Virus record (IMG/VR): IMGVR_UViG_3300007765_000007
Coordinates: 1-53,560 of that record
Strand: one strand, 5' to 3'
DNA: 53,560 bases
From: a virus
Shown: positions 33,493 through 41,982 of the stretch, piece by piece
How positions within the stretch are numbered: position 1 is the first letter of the stretch
Layout of the letters: each line of letters begins with the position of its first letter
Program-made: the position numbers and the translations under genes
The notes under the pieces: model-generated
Seen by the model: only the letters and a program-made list of their open reading frames with translations
Database searches by the model: none
Told to the model about the DNA's origin: nothing

Positions 33493-34925
33493 AATTTCAT
33501 CTCCAAACTTCTATGATAAAAATCAGCTAACTCAGGAAATGTTTTACAAAAATCTGTTCCTCTTCGTTTGTCATGTTCTTTAAAAAACTTACCAAAATTA
33601 AATCTATGTTCTTTAACTTGTTGTTCTTTACCTTCCCAGTTTGCAATTCTCCAATCATATATTCTTTTAATTTTTTGTATCTCAATATCTGAATACCCAA
33701 CATAATTATGATCAAACAATGGTACTCCATAATAATCAACCAACTGAGCATGTTTCAATATGTAAGAATTCCACTCATCAGGTAATACTTGAACGGTTTG
33801 GTGTGTTGGATATCGTAAATAACTTGAATCCAAAAATACTGCAGATTTCCAATATCTATCTGCTGAACCAAACTTTGTTTTTAAATCATACATACCTTTA
33901 ATTAATTTATGATAATTTGGAACTGAAAGTGCATTGTAAGTTGCCATATTAGTTACATTTACTTTAGAAGAACTTTCCAAAATTCTATTTACATTATCCC
34001 AGAAATAATTAAAATCTAATCCATGTCTAATATATTCTGCTTGTTCTCCCCAAGACTCAACTGAAGTAAACACAATAAATTCTCTAACTCTTTCTTCATC
34101 TTCTATTCTTTTAATCTTATCAATAAATTTATCAATCAATACTTTCGGACCTCCCAAATTAGTATTTACAGCAAATTGTAAATTTTTATTTGGATTAGGA
34201 TGGTCTATAATGTAATCCAATACTTTAAAAGTATCGTTTGCTAATAATGGTTCTCCGCCTGTTATTCTAAATGTGTGTAAATCTTGATACAAATCAGGCC
34301 ACCATTTCCAAAATGCCTCTTTATAAGGATTTGTCTCACGATGTGGAATGGGCATTTTATCTTCAATTTTATTATACTTAAAATCATTAAAGTGATCAGT
34401 TGTTGGATAACCACCATGTTGTTCTATCTCTTGAAACCACTCTGAAGAATAAGCAGGTGCACAATAACTACATTTAAAATTACAAGCGTTTGAAAATGCA
34501 ACCTCTACATATCTTGGATTAAAATCTTCTCTCCAATCTAATTTTTTTATCTCATCATAATGTGGTAATGACCAACTCTCTTGTGATTTAAAAACTCTAT
34601 CAGAAAATCTATCTGAATTATCTTCTACATTCCAACAATAATCACACTCTTTAGGTCTTCCACCCTGTAGCATTTCTTTTCGTCTTTTCTTTTTAAATAT
34701 AGTATTGTGTAGAGCACTCGGATTTCTCTTTAATTCCTCTAAAGGAATTTTATGTGTTTTTGGATGGTGGCAACTATGAGTGTGCCCTGTTTGTAATTGT
34801 ATTGTAACTTGAGTCCACTTTGCTAAACACATCCCACATCCAATATCATCAAGTTTCTTTTTTGTTTTTACAAAATGTTGATTTTCTATTGAAAGTTCAT
34901 TTTTTTCTTTGACTGCTTCTGACAC
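33489..34925 (-). CDS. Twitch-domain radical SAM enzyme (3 of 3)
   Basis: 478 residues starting GTG at 34925, preceded by GTGAGG. The N-terminal Cys/His region (CGMCLAKWTQV, HTHSCHHPKTHKIP, ECDYCWNVED; Cys30, 33, 52, 94, 97) is an auxiliary-cluster (twitch-like) part. The SAM motif is FSNACNFKCSYCAPAYSSEW (Cys148, Cys152, Cys155), then FRITGGEPLLANDTF and NLQFAVNTNLGGP. This family of twitch radical SAM proteins, with the same SCHHP...HKIP pattern, is one I recall from marine phages and bacteria with polysaccharide genes; its function is unknown. It has a long C-terminal region ending LADFYHRSLEMKL. Confidence 0.9.
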   Translation of the reverse strand: MSEAVKEKNELSIENQHFVKTKKKLDDIGCGMCLAKWTQVTIQLQTGHTHSCHHPKTHKIPLEELKRNPSALHNTIFKKKRRKEMLQGGRPKECDYCWNVEDNSDRFSDRVFKSQESWSLPHYDEIKKLDWREDFNPRYVEVAFSNACNFKCSYCAPAYSSEWFQEIEQHGGYPTTDHFNDFKYNKIEDKMPIPHRETNPYKEAFWKWWPDLYQDLHTFRITGGEPLLANDTFKVLDYIIDHPNPNKNLQFAVNTNLGGPKVLIDKFIDKIKRIEDEERVREFIVFTSVESWGEQAEYIRHGLDFNYFWDNVNRILESSSKVNVTNMATYNALSVPNYHKLIKGMYDLKTKFGSADRYWKSAVFLDSSYLRYPTHQTVQVLPDEWNSYILKHAQLVDYYGVPLFDHNYVGYSDIEIQKIKRIYDWRIANWEGKEQQVKEHRFNFGKFFKEHDKRRGTDFCKTFPELADFYHRSLEMKL

Positions 34926-36346
34926 TAAAACCTCACATTAATTAACTTATGTCTATTATAAATATCATCTTTAGATACTATTTTGTATTTCATTTCACTT
35001 AACCCATTTTCTTCTATATTAACTTTTTCTTTTTGCATTTCTTTCTTATAAAATATTTCATTTACAGAAGTTTGTTCAGGGTCTCCTGCAAAACTCTGAT
35101 TAACTATTCCCTCATCATCATGATACATACATTCCATTGTTCCATATCTTCTATCGGGTGTAATTGTTTTTGCTATCTGTACATTATCTTTGGTAATTCT
35201 TCCGTTACCAAGTATTAATTCACCATGATTTTCATTACCACTTAAATCTAATAATGTATCTCTTCTCCAAGACTTACTCATATCATAATGTAATACTAAT
35301 TCTTTTCTATCATTCCACATCTTTATAGAATACATCTTACCTTTAAATGGACGATTTCTATCTCTCATTGGATCATATTTATTTGGTGGATTCTTACCAA
35401 TATAAAATGGTGTTGTTCCATACCGTTTCAATTTTCCCTCAAATGGTAATACCGATTTTTGGGGGCCAAATTTCTCATCATACAACTCATCATTAATAGT
35501 AATTGTTCTCTCTTGTGTTCGTGTATCAACTTTGAAATTAACTTTACTCCATTGATTTGGATATCTCATCATCCAACCATAATTTAATTCATTTTTAACT
35601 CCCCATAAACAATAAGAAAATGCTTTAGAGTTATTATACGATATATCGAAATCCCAACCTTTTCTGGATACTATTGGATATTTTAAATGTCCTACTTCAT
35701 TACCAATTAAAAATTCTTTATCTTCACTTTCTATTTCTGAATGTACAATTGCTTCTATCTCACAAGATTTATTTGGTATGTTCATTATACTATTTGAAAT
35801 TGGAACTTTAATATGGGTTTCCTCACCATCAAATTGTAAAACTTTTGTATTTCCTGGTGATTCAATATATTCTGATTTAAAATATCCTTTTCTTATACAT
35901 CTCCAAAACAAATCATCATCTTCAAATCCCCAACCCCAATAATCTGCTGAATATCCGTTAACTTTTTCAAATTGTTCTATAGTGAATAAAACTACTCCAC
36001 CAAAATAATGTATATCTCTTAATGTATTATCCCATTGTGATAACCAAGTTGCAATATGTTTAGGTGTATCACCAGGATGAGAATAATCACAATCATCTTG
36101 TGGTAACATATCTACATCGTGAAATGCCACATAATCACATCCATCTTCTTTAGCAGCAAGAAATGCAACATTCTTCGTACCACTTCGGTTAAACTTCTTT
36201 TCATCAACTTGGTGTCCTATGTACACTCTGAAGTCTATATTCCTATCGCCAAGGAACTTTTCTAAATGTGGTACTAATGTATCTAAGTGTTTCTTTCTTA
36301 CACCATCTCCATTATCTCTATATGGAATACAAACTCCTAACTTCAT
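34925..36346 (-). CDS. GT7-like glycosyltransferase with LamG inserted in the catalytic domain
   Basis: 473 residues. The GT7 (beta-1,4-galactosyltransferase type) core begins MKLGVCIPYRDNGDG, has KKFNRSGTKNVAF (donor site, 50-62), FHDVDMLPQD (DxD, Asp77/Asp79), and YWGWGFEDDDLFWRC (137-150). Instead of the usual ~20 residues to the conserved tail, a LamG-like beta-sandwich of ~230 residues sits between about 165 and 395 (IESPGNTKVLQFDGEETHIK ... LHYDMSKSWRRDTLLDLSGN). The GT7 tail then resumes, RRYGTMECMYHDDEG and NGLSEMKYKIVSK to the end. This is a nested fusion, not an N- or C-terminal one. It may let the enzyme bind its own acceptor. The start has AGGGGTTTG in front. A paralogue is at 40313. 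Confidence 0.85.
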   Translation of the reverse strand: MKLGVCIPYRDNGDGVRKKHLDTLVPHLEKFLGDRNIDFRVYIGHQVDEKKFNRSGTKNVAFLAAKEDGCDYVAFHDVDMLPQDDCDYSHPGDTPKHIATWLSQWDNTLRDIHYFGGVVLFTIEQFEKVNGYSADYWGWGFEDDDLFWRCIRKGYFKSEYIESPGNTKVLQFDGEETHIKVPISNSIMNIPNKSCEIEAIVHSEIESEDKEFLIGNEVGHLKYPIVSRKGWDFDISYNNSKAFSYCLWGVKNELNYGWMMRYPNQWSKVNFKVDTRTQERTITINDELYDEKFGPQKSVLPFEGKLKRYGTTPFYIGKNPPNKYDPMRDRNRPFKGKMYSIKMWNDRKELVLHYDMSKSWRRDTLLDLSGNENHGELILGNGRITKDNVQIAKTITPDRRYGTMECMYHDDEGIVNQSFAGDPEQTSVNEIFYKKEMQKEKVNIEENGLSEMKYKIVSKDDIYNRHKLINVRF

Positions 36347-37194
36347 AATTCATCAAACCCCTTTAAATTTTCTCTGTATGTATTATAAAATCTTATATTA
36401 TGCATCGACCAAGGTTGAAAGAATTGATAAAAATGTTGTGCTATTACACCATCTTCTTTATACTCATTTTCATCATAGTATGGTTTTATCAACTCTTCAT
36501 ATTCCCATTCTAATTCATTTGCTCTTTCATAAACATTCAACCACTTATCACCAAGTTCTTTCCATTTTTCTATAAACTTTACATTTATTATTGCCTGTTC
36601 TTCTAATAAATCATGTATTACTAAATCTAAATCAATATAATATTCATTATGTAACTCTATTAACTCCTCAAATATTACTTCACTTACCATATCACTATGA
36701 AATAACATAAAACAAGTTTGAAAGGATGGCACCGACATCCAATTCTCTCTCATCCAATCATATTTTTTCAATTGTTTTTTATTAAATTTTTCTAATTGTG
36801 GTTCTCTATATTCAAACTGATAACAAAGTGGTGTATAATTTGAATCGTTTGCATACATTACATCTTTTTTTCTATTATTTAAATCTAAATCAATTTCATT
36901 AAAAAATATAACATCTAAATCACAATAAAAAATCCAATCCCATTTTTTAAAATATTCTGTCCACATATAATATTTGTAATAATGTGGTCTTGGATTTCCA
37001 GGCAATGTTTCACCATAAAAAAACTTAACACCTTTATCAGTAAATTCTTTCTCATCAAACTCACCTTTATCTGATTCAGGCATTATCAATACAAAATCAC
37101 CATCCCACTTTCCTACGGTGATTGCACCAAACAACAAACTTTTATAATGTTGTAAATAATTTTTATCAGCTAATGCTACGAAAACATTTTTCAT
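36343..37194 (-). CDS. GT-A glycosyltransferase with DLD motif
   Basis: 283 residues. MKNVFVALADKNYLQHYKSL and FYCDLDVIFFNEID (Asp92, Asp94) show a GT8-like or nucleotide-diphospho-sugar transferase fold; WMSVPSFQTCFMLFHSDMV is the acceptor-loop region. It lacks a clear C-terminal HxxG...KxW, so the exact family is uncertain. AAGAGTTTTAAATG supports the start. It overlaps both neighbours by 4 bases. Confidence 0.8.
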   Translation of the reverse strand: MKNVFVALADKNYLQHYKSLLFGAITVGKWDGDFVLIMPESDKGEFDEKEFTDKGVKFFYGETLPGNPRPHYYKYYMWTEYFKKWDWIFYCDLDVIFFNEIDLDLNNRKKDVMYANDSNYTPLCYQFEYREPQLEKFNKKQLKKYDWMRENWMSVPSFQTCFMLFHSDMVSEVIFEELIELHNEYYIDLDLVIHDLLEEQAIINVKFIEKWKELGDKWLNVYERANELEWEYEELIKPYYDENEYKEDGVIAQHFYQFFQPWSMHNIRFYNTYRENLKGFDEL

Positions 37195-37802
37195 TTAAAA
37201 CTCTTTACTAAATAACCAACCATTAAATCCTCAACAGGAAAACTTTCACTCATTCTTTTTGCAAAATTTTCCTGTTCACCTATAAATATACTTAACTCCT
37301 TAGAAACCATGTAAAATTTTCCCTCAAAGAAATGAAAGTATGTATCAATAAAATCTAAATTATATTCATATCCCTCACCATAGTGATTATCAAAATATAT
37401 CTTAAATTCATCTGGTGATACTCTGATATAATTCAATCCCCAATAATGTTTATTATCATCCTCATCAACCACACTCCAACTCTTATCACCCCATCTATCA
37501 CAAGTATATCGATAACCATCTCTTTCTTTTCCTAATCTTGATTTATAGAAATCCCAAGTATCATTAAAAATAGTATCATCACATTTTATTAAATAATCAT
37601 ACTCTTTATTCTCACTACACCACTTCATCATTTCTTGAGTTTTAGATGGTAGTTTATTATACTCTGTATGATAATCTGCACCCCATTCTATAACCTCTAT
37701 ATTTGGATTATCAGATATCTCTTTATAGAACTCTTGTTTCTTAAAATAATCTAAGTGTTCTTTATATTGTGAATCAGTATATATTACGAAAAGATATTTC
37801 AT
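37191..37802 (-). CDS. GT31-like galactosyltransferase
   Basis: 203 residues from the ATG at 37802 (GTGAGGAAGATG). A longer reading from 37856 would add 18 residues that lie inside the upstream gene. It has KYLFVIYTDSQYKEHL, YDYLIKCDDTIFNDTWDF (DDx metal site), HYWGLNYIRVSPDEF, and a final FPVEDLMVGYLV (E/DD-x-x-x-G, as in GT31). A small inverting galactosyl- or N-acetylglucosaminyl-transferase is likely. It overlaps the upstream gene by 29 bases. Confidence 0.8.
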   Translation of the reverse strand: MKYLFVIYTDSQYKEHLDYFKKQEFYKEISDNPNIEVIEWGADYHTEYNKLPSKTQEMMKWCSENKEYDYLIKCDDTIFNDTWDFYKSRLGKERDGYRYTCDRWGDKSWSVVDEDDNKHYWGLNYIRVSPDEFKIYFDNHYGEGYEYNLDFIDTYFHFFEGKFYMVSKELSIFIGEQENFAKRMSESFPVEDLMVGYLVKSFK

Positions 37803-38394
37803 CTTCCTCACTCCATATACTTGTGTATAAATGTAACCCATATGCATCACCATCATATGTAAAAATATCTTTATAGGATTGCCATACTACTGGACAAAAA
37901 TATTCTTTAGGTAACACATACTCTTGATATTCATATTGTTCAACCAATGGTGTTAACAAGTTTGGCCCTAAATCTCCATGTGTAGATTCTTCACCAATTC
38001 TTCTTATACGATTAGCCCAATCTTTAAAAATTTGTTTTCTACTATGTTCACTATAAATAATACAACTTGCAACATGATAATCCCAACCAGTATCGAATTG
38101 TTCTGAAAATACAAATCGTTTATTAAAATCATATGGTTTCAAACATAACATATCCAAATCAACATACAAACCACCTCGTTGATATAAAAGTTCTGCTCTA
38201 AACAAATTAGAGAATGCTATAGGTGTTCCCTTTGAATGACCATGTTTATAAGTAAAATATTCATCGGTAGAAATTATTTCATCACAATTACTCTCATTCC
38301 ATAACTTAAATTCATAACCATTCTTTTCCCATGAATCAATACACCTTTGTTGTACTTCACCTATTTCACCAAACCAAAAACCATTTACAATCAT
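37774..38394 (-). CDS. GT32-like sugar transferase with DXD motif
   Basis: 206 residues. IVNGFWFGEIGEVQQRCIDS and GGLYVDLDMLCLKP (Asp79, Asp81) are the hallmark of the Gly_transf_sug (GT32-type) family; GTPIAFSNLFRAELLYQRGG precedes it in the same order as mannosyl- or galactosyl-transferases of capsule loci. Also THGDLGPNLLTPLV, the His/Gly acceptor loop. No membrane segment. GGGGATTATATG supports the start. Confidence 0.88.
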   Translation of the reverse strand: MIVNGFWFGEIGEVQQRCIDSWEKNGYEFKLWNESNCDEIISTDEYFTYKHGHSKGTPIAFSNLFRAELLYQRGGLYVDLDMLCLKPYDFNKRFVFSEQFDTGWDYHVASCIIYSEHSRKQIFKDWANRIRRIGEESTHGDLGPNLLTPLVEQYEYQEYVLPKEYFCPVVWQSYKDIFTYDGDAYGLHLYTSIWSEEDEISFRNIY

Positions 38395-39356
38395 ATAATC
38401 CCCAAATGTTTTAATACCGATGTTTGTTGTTTATATGCCCATTCATGAAATGATATTGGTTTTTCTTTCCATTTCATTTTATCTAAATCATAGTAATTGT
38501 GTTTCATCTTATTTGCAAGTGGAAAAGAAGCACCATAGATATAAGAAAATTCTAAAACTTTATTATCCATAATATCAAATTTAATATTTGGTGCATTTAA
38601 TTTTTTTTGAATAGTAATTAATTTCTGAATAAATTCATCTGAAAAATCTGTAGGTTCTATATCTTTTACTAAAGGTTTTTCTCCTCTTCCCACCCAATGT
38701 TCTTTATTGATATTTTTTATATGTGGGAATGAATTTGGTTCTTCAAAATATGTATTAGTTTTTTGTTTGAAACCATACAATTGATTATCAGATATAAAGA
38801 TTTGATATTCATATTCTACCTCTATGTAATCTTGTACTAAACATGGAAAGAAGTCTTCCCAATTATAACATTCTGAAATAAATTTTTGTATATCTTTTAA
38901 ATGTTCTGGTTTCCACATAAAAAAAGAACTTTCAGTACCAGCACCATATGTTGATTTTACTACTTTATTTAATGGAAAGGTCTGTATTAACCCTTTTATA
39001 TTATTACAAACCACACTCGGTGCATGTATATCGAATTTTTTTAATAACTCATATTGTCTTACTTTATTATCATAGTAATAATATGATTTTTTATTTGGCC
39101 ACATTTTTTCACCATAATGATTATATAATTTATCAAAACATTTAGAGTGAAGTTTTTTATCAGGTAAAGCATGTGCGAATCTACCTATATAGAATTCACC
39201 ATCATAATTTTCATAATCTATTAATTTATAACTTATATTTTTTGATTTAAATAAATCTTCAAACTTTTCACAATAGAATTTATTTAATGTATTTTGTTGT
39301 TTATTTAAACCATCTGGTATATGATAAATTGAATTATCTTTATGTAATGCAACCAT
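38391..39356 (-). CDS. ATP-grasp-fold enzyme
   Basis: 321 residues. KVVKSTYGAGTESSFFMWKP (Lys and flexible Gly loop), PCLVQDYIEVEYEYQIFISD (the acid/hinge region) and IKFDIMDNKVLEFSYIYGAS (metal-binding D/E residues) match an ATP-grasp core. Such enzymes join a carboxylate to an amine or thiol (peptide-like ligases). Here the partner might be a sugar amine or a peptide. It sits between the GT32-like gene and the tandem Hint gene. GAGGGTTAATG precedes the start. Confidence 0.82.
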   Translation of the reverse strand: MVALHKDNSIYHIPDGLNKQQNTLNKFYCEKFEDLFKSKNISYKLIDYENYDGEFYIGRFAHALPDKKLHSKCFDKLYNHYGEKMWPNKKSYYYYDNKVRQYELLKKFDIHAPSVVCNNIKGLIQTFPLNKVVKSTYGAGTESSFFMWKPEHLKDIQKFISECYNWEDFFPCLVQDYIEVEYEYQIFISDNQLYGFKQKTNTYFEEPNSFPHIKNINKEHWVGRGEKPLVKDIEPTDFSDEFIQKLITIQKKLNAPNIKFDIMDNKVLEFSYIYGASFPLANKMKHNYYDLDKMKWKEKPISFHEWAYKQQTSVLKHLGII

Positions 39357-40288
39357 TAACCCTCGACTAAAATATTATTCACAAAATGATATCCTGCTAA
39401 TGTGTGTGGATGAACTACATCTACATCTGATTCAAGTGATTTAATTTCTTCTATCTTAACAATAGGTTTTCTTGTAAATCCATTATCATTTACAATAAGT
39501 TCATCACCTACTTGTAGGGCTCCTAAATTATCTTCTAATATTGCACCATCTCGATAAAATGGAATTAAGTGAGTAGATGTATATAATATATGATTATCAT
39601 CCGTTGATATTTTTAAAATTATTCCACCAGTATTATTCCCTGTCATTATAGAAGTAACTTGTGTATATATTATTTCTTCTGTATCTATCAATGCAGATTT
39701 TATGATATCTCCCACTTTAACTATTGAAATATCAATTTCTCCACTTTGTTCTTGTACTTTCATCTCAATTAATTCTTCAGTTCCACCAATAACAGCAGAA
39801 CTATTATGTGTTACTATATCATCCGCAATAATTGTTTCGTAATCTTGGTTTACTAAATTGTAAGTTTCGTGTTCTCCTTCGATATGAATTATATTCACAA
39901 CCTCTATCCAAGTAGAATCAATATCATTTACATAATCACCAACTTCAAGTTTTCCACTACCACCAGCATGATTTGGATTATGTCCATCTATTGTAACCCA
40001 ATCTTTATTTCTTTCAATAAAAGGATGGTTACCTGTTGGATACAAAATTTTTCCATTTTCTAAATGTAATTCATAAACATCATCATGTAATACTTTTTTG
40101 ATTTCATTTACTTTACCATTTCTGATTTCATCATACTCTTCATCCCAAACTAAAACCGAATCGTTTAGGTTTATTTCAGAAATTGGTTTCAATGTACCAT
40201 CTGACATATTTATTAATTGTTTTGGCAAAAAACAATCTGGGTTTACCATTTTAAATTTTGTATCAGTTTTCCAAATTAATTTTTTCAT
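39356..40288 (-). CDS. Tandem Hint (intein/hedgehog) protein with intact mini-intein-like half
   Basis: 310 residues. Residues 1-18 are a short leader. The first Hint is Cys19-Asn162: DCFLPKQLINMSDGTLKPIS with Cys19, PTGNHPF (His88, block B type), and IVTHN|SS at 159-164 (His161-Asn162, +1 Ser). These are all the elements needed for protein splicing or cleavage, at ~144 residues a mini-intein size. The second part (163-310) is also Hint-like: SSAVIGGTEELIEMKVQEQS with a Ser in the first position, then STHLIPF (His240) and VHPHTLAGYHFVNNILVEG. It lacks the final HN. The start AGGAGAAAACTATG is strong. It may self-cleave or attach itself to a target. Confidence 0.88.
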   Translation of the reverse strand: MKKLIWKTDTKFKMVNPDCFLPKQLINMSDGTLKPISEINLNDSVLVWDEEYDEIRNGKVNEIKKVLHDDVYELHLENGKILYPTGNHPFIERNKDWVTIDGHNPNHAGGSGKLEVGDYVNDIDSTWIEVVNIIHIEGEHETYNLVNQDYETIIADDIVTHNSSAVIGGTEELIEMKVQEQSGEIDISIVKVGDIIKSALIDTEEIIYTQVTSIMTGNNTGGIILKISTDDNHILYTSTHLIPFYRDGAILEDNLGALQVGDELIVNDNGFTRKPIVKIEEIKSLESDVDVVHPHTLAGYHFVNNILVEG

Positions 40289-40312
40289 AGTTTTCTCCTA
40301 TATTTATAAATA
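40289..40312 (-). promoter_or_regulatory. Palindromic ATATTTATAAATAT element upstream of the tandem Hint gene
   Basis: The gap holds a perfect 14-base palindrome at 40300-40313 (ATATTTATAAATAT, its last base being the final A of the neighbouring TGA stop). TATAAATA is present on both strands. Two bases lie between it and the ribosome-binding site AGGAG on the coding strand, so a T4-type late start on that strand would fall in the ribosome-binding site. Candidate binding site or promoter; not conclusive. Confidence 0.4.
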
Positions 40313-41740
40313 TCATAAATCCAAGTTTACAGATAAAAATATATAATTATTATCTTCCGTTTTTGATATTGTTTTATACTTTAATGTAGTTAATCCATCA
40401 GAAATTAGATTGGATTTATTATTTAGAATTTGATCATAATATCTGATTTGATTTAATCTTGTTGATTCGTATTTCCATCCACCTTGACCATAACCTTCTT
40501 CATTGTGTTCCATCATTTCAAATGTAGAATCTCTTCTTGCAGGTAATGATATTTTCTGTTGTTCTAATTCATTATGAAGTCTTGGTATACAATTATATAT
40601 AGTACCATAAATTCTTGGATGAACTAAATCCATAACACTTCCTTTAGAATAATCATATGAATTATTAAATTTAGAATGTTTAAAATCGTAATATATTTTT
40701 AAATTATTAGAACTACTATATTGATTATCATCATTTAAAAAACTCATACCAGAATTTTGATACAATCCTTGAATTTCATTTCTCTGTAATGTTTTATCCC
40801 AATAGGCAAAATCACTTACATATCCACGAAAACTTTTTCTATCATCTTCTCTTTCAACTGATGCTATACCAATATAGAAATTTTCTTGACCAGAATTAAA
40901 TATTTTTCTTGTTATTATTTTATTTCCAACCAACTTACCATCTTGATACATTTTTAACCTACGATTTGATTTATCATAAGTTACGGTAATTTTTGTTAAT
41001 CTTGGATAACTATAATCGGAAGTGATTTGATGACACTCTTTACCAATATCCCAACACTCAAATTTATAACGATTAAATGAATTATAACATATCGTTGTAT
41101 CCCAACCTGGAATACTAAATACGCAATATTCATCAAACGACTTATCATAATCAGGAATTATTTCATCTGGTTTAAAAGTACAATGAATAGTAAAATCTTC
41201 ATGAATATTAATTGTATTTTTACATTCTATATAACTTTCATCTCCATGTATATATAAACCTGAAGTATTTTCTTTTGGTATTTCATAAATATCAAAATCA
41301 GTAAATACATTTTGTTCAGTTAACCGTAAAAGTAAATCATCATCTTCAAATCCCCAGCCCCAATATTCATTTGAGTATCCATTTACTCGTTTGAATAATT
41401 CAACTGGAAATAAAGTTACTCCACCAAAGTATGTATCAAATACTTCTCTTTTGGAATTGGTAAAGTTTGTTGCAAGATGTAATGGAACTTCTGAATAAGA
41501 ATAATCCACATCAATTGGCAGCATATCAACATCGTGAAACGCAACATAATCACATTGTTTTCTTAATGCGGTTTTAAAACCAATATTTAATAATTTACCT
41601 CGATTAAAAGGCAAATCATCATTTTGTTCAACTACAATTAAATCATAATCATAGTCTTTTAAATACTCTGATATAGATTCACGAAACTTTCGAAGATGTG
41701 TTGGCCTGTTACGATACGGGACAATTACACCAAGTTTCAT
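40313..41740 (-). CDS. GT7-like glycosyltransferase with LamG inserted in the catalytic domain (paralogue)
   Basis: 475 residues. It begins MKLGVIVPYRNRPTHLRKFR, has PFNRGKLLNIGFKTAL (donor site, 44-59), FHDVDMLPID (Asp70, Asp72), and YWGWGFEDDDLLLRL (126-140). A LamG-like insert runs from ~160 to ~385 (ESYIECKNTINIHEDFTIHC ... FYIGIASVEREDDRKSFRGY). The GT7 tail follows: DSTFEMMEHNEEGYGQGGWK, SDGLTTLKYKTISKTEDNNY and LSVNLDL at the end. The tail matches the animal GT7 end (DGL..L.Y). Same nested structure as 34925, with little identity in the insert. GAGAAAAAATAATG supports the start. Confidence 0.87.
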   Translation of the reverse strand: MKLGVIVPYRNRPTHLRKFRESISEYLKDYDYDLIVVEQNDDLPFNRGKLLNIGFKTALRKQCDYVAFHDVDMLPIDVDYSYSEVPLHLATNFTNSKREVFDTYFGGVTLFPVELFKRVNGYSNEYWGWGFEDDDLLLRLTEQNVFTDFDIYEIPKENTSGLYIHGDESYIECKNTINIHEDFTIHCTFKPDEIIPDYDKSFDEYCVFSIPGWDTTICYNSFNRYKFECWDIGKECHQITSDYSYPRLTKITVTYDKSNRRLKMYQDGKLVGNKIITRKIFNSGQENFYIGIASVEREDDRKSFRGYVSDFAYWDKTLQRNEIQGLYQNSGMSFLNDDNQYSSSNNLKIYYDFKHSKFNNSYDYSKGSVMDLVHPRIYGTIYNCIPRLHNELEQQKISLPARRDSTFEMMEHNEEGYGQGGWKYESTRLNQIRYYDQILNNKSNLISDGLTTLKYKTISKTEDNNYIFLSVNLDL

Positions 41741-41940
41741 TATTTTTTCTCTTTTTCTTCTACATATTTAGAGTAATACTCTGCTAAATACCATTGAAGT
41801 CTATCACTCCACTCAGTTTTCTCGATTTCTTCGAACCAAATCGTTAGAGCATCTAAAACATTAGCAATCTTTTCTAATGCTTTTACTTTTCGCTCTTCTA
41901 AGAGTAGTGAATCATCTGGTGTTTTTGCTTTAGTAGCCAT
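41740..41940 (-). CDS. Small helical protein, acidic/basic
   Basis: 66 residues: MATKAKTPDDSLLLEERKVK, then LEKIANVLDALTIWFEEIE, then DRLQWYLAEYYSKYVEEKEK. A single long amphipathic helix with aromatic residues, no membrane segment. I do not recognise the family. AAGGAGTTATAATATG supports the start. One base is shared with the next gene. Sits between the GT7-LamG gene and a GT2-like gene. Confidence 0.65.
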   Translation of the reverse strand: MATKAKTPDDSLLLEERKVKALEKIANVLDALTIWFEEIEKTEWSDRLQWYLAEYYSKYVEEKEKK

Positions 41941-41982
41941 ATTATAACTCCTTATTGTTATATAACTTTATAATAAATATCA
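41941..41982 (-). promoter_or_regulatory. Intergenic gap with ATATTTAT motif
   Basis: 42 bases upstream of the small helical gene. The coding strand reads TGATATTTATTATAAAGT (octamer at 41980-41973), then an AT-rich spacer and AAGGAG. The distance of about 25 bases between motif and ribosome-binding site would fit a promoter for the operon that follows. Candidate. Confidence 0.38.

Noticed and set aside
7836-40312. TATAAATA boxes as plus-strand T4 late promoters
   Set aside because: They match the T4 box but point against all genes in the window, and I saw no plus-strand gene for them to serve. I kept the motif as an unoriented candidate only.
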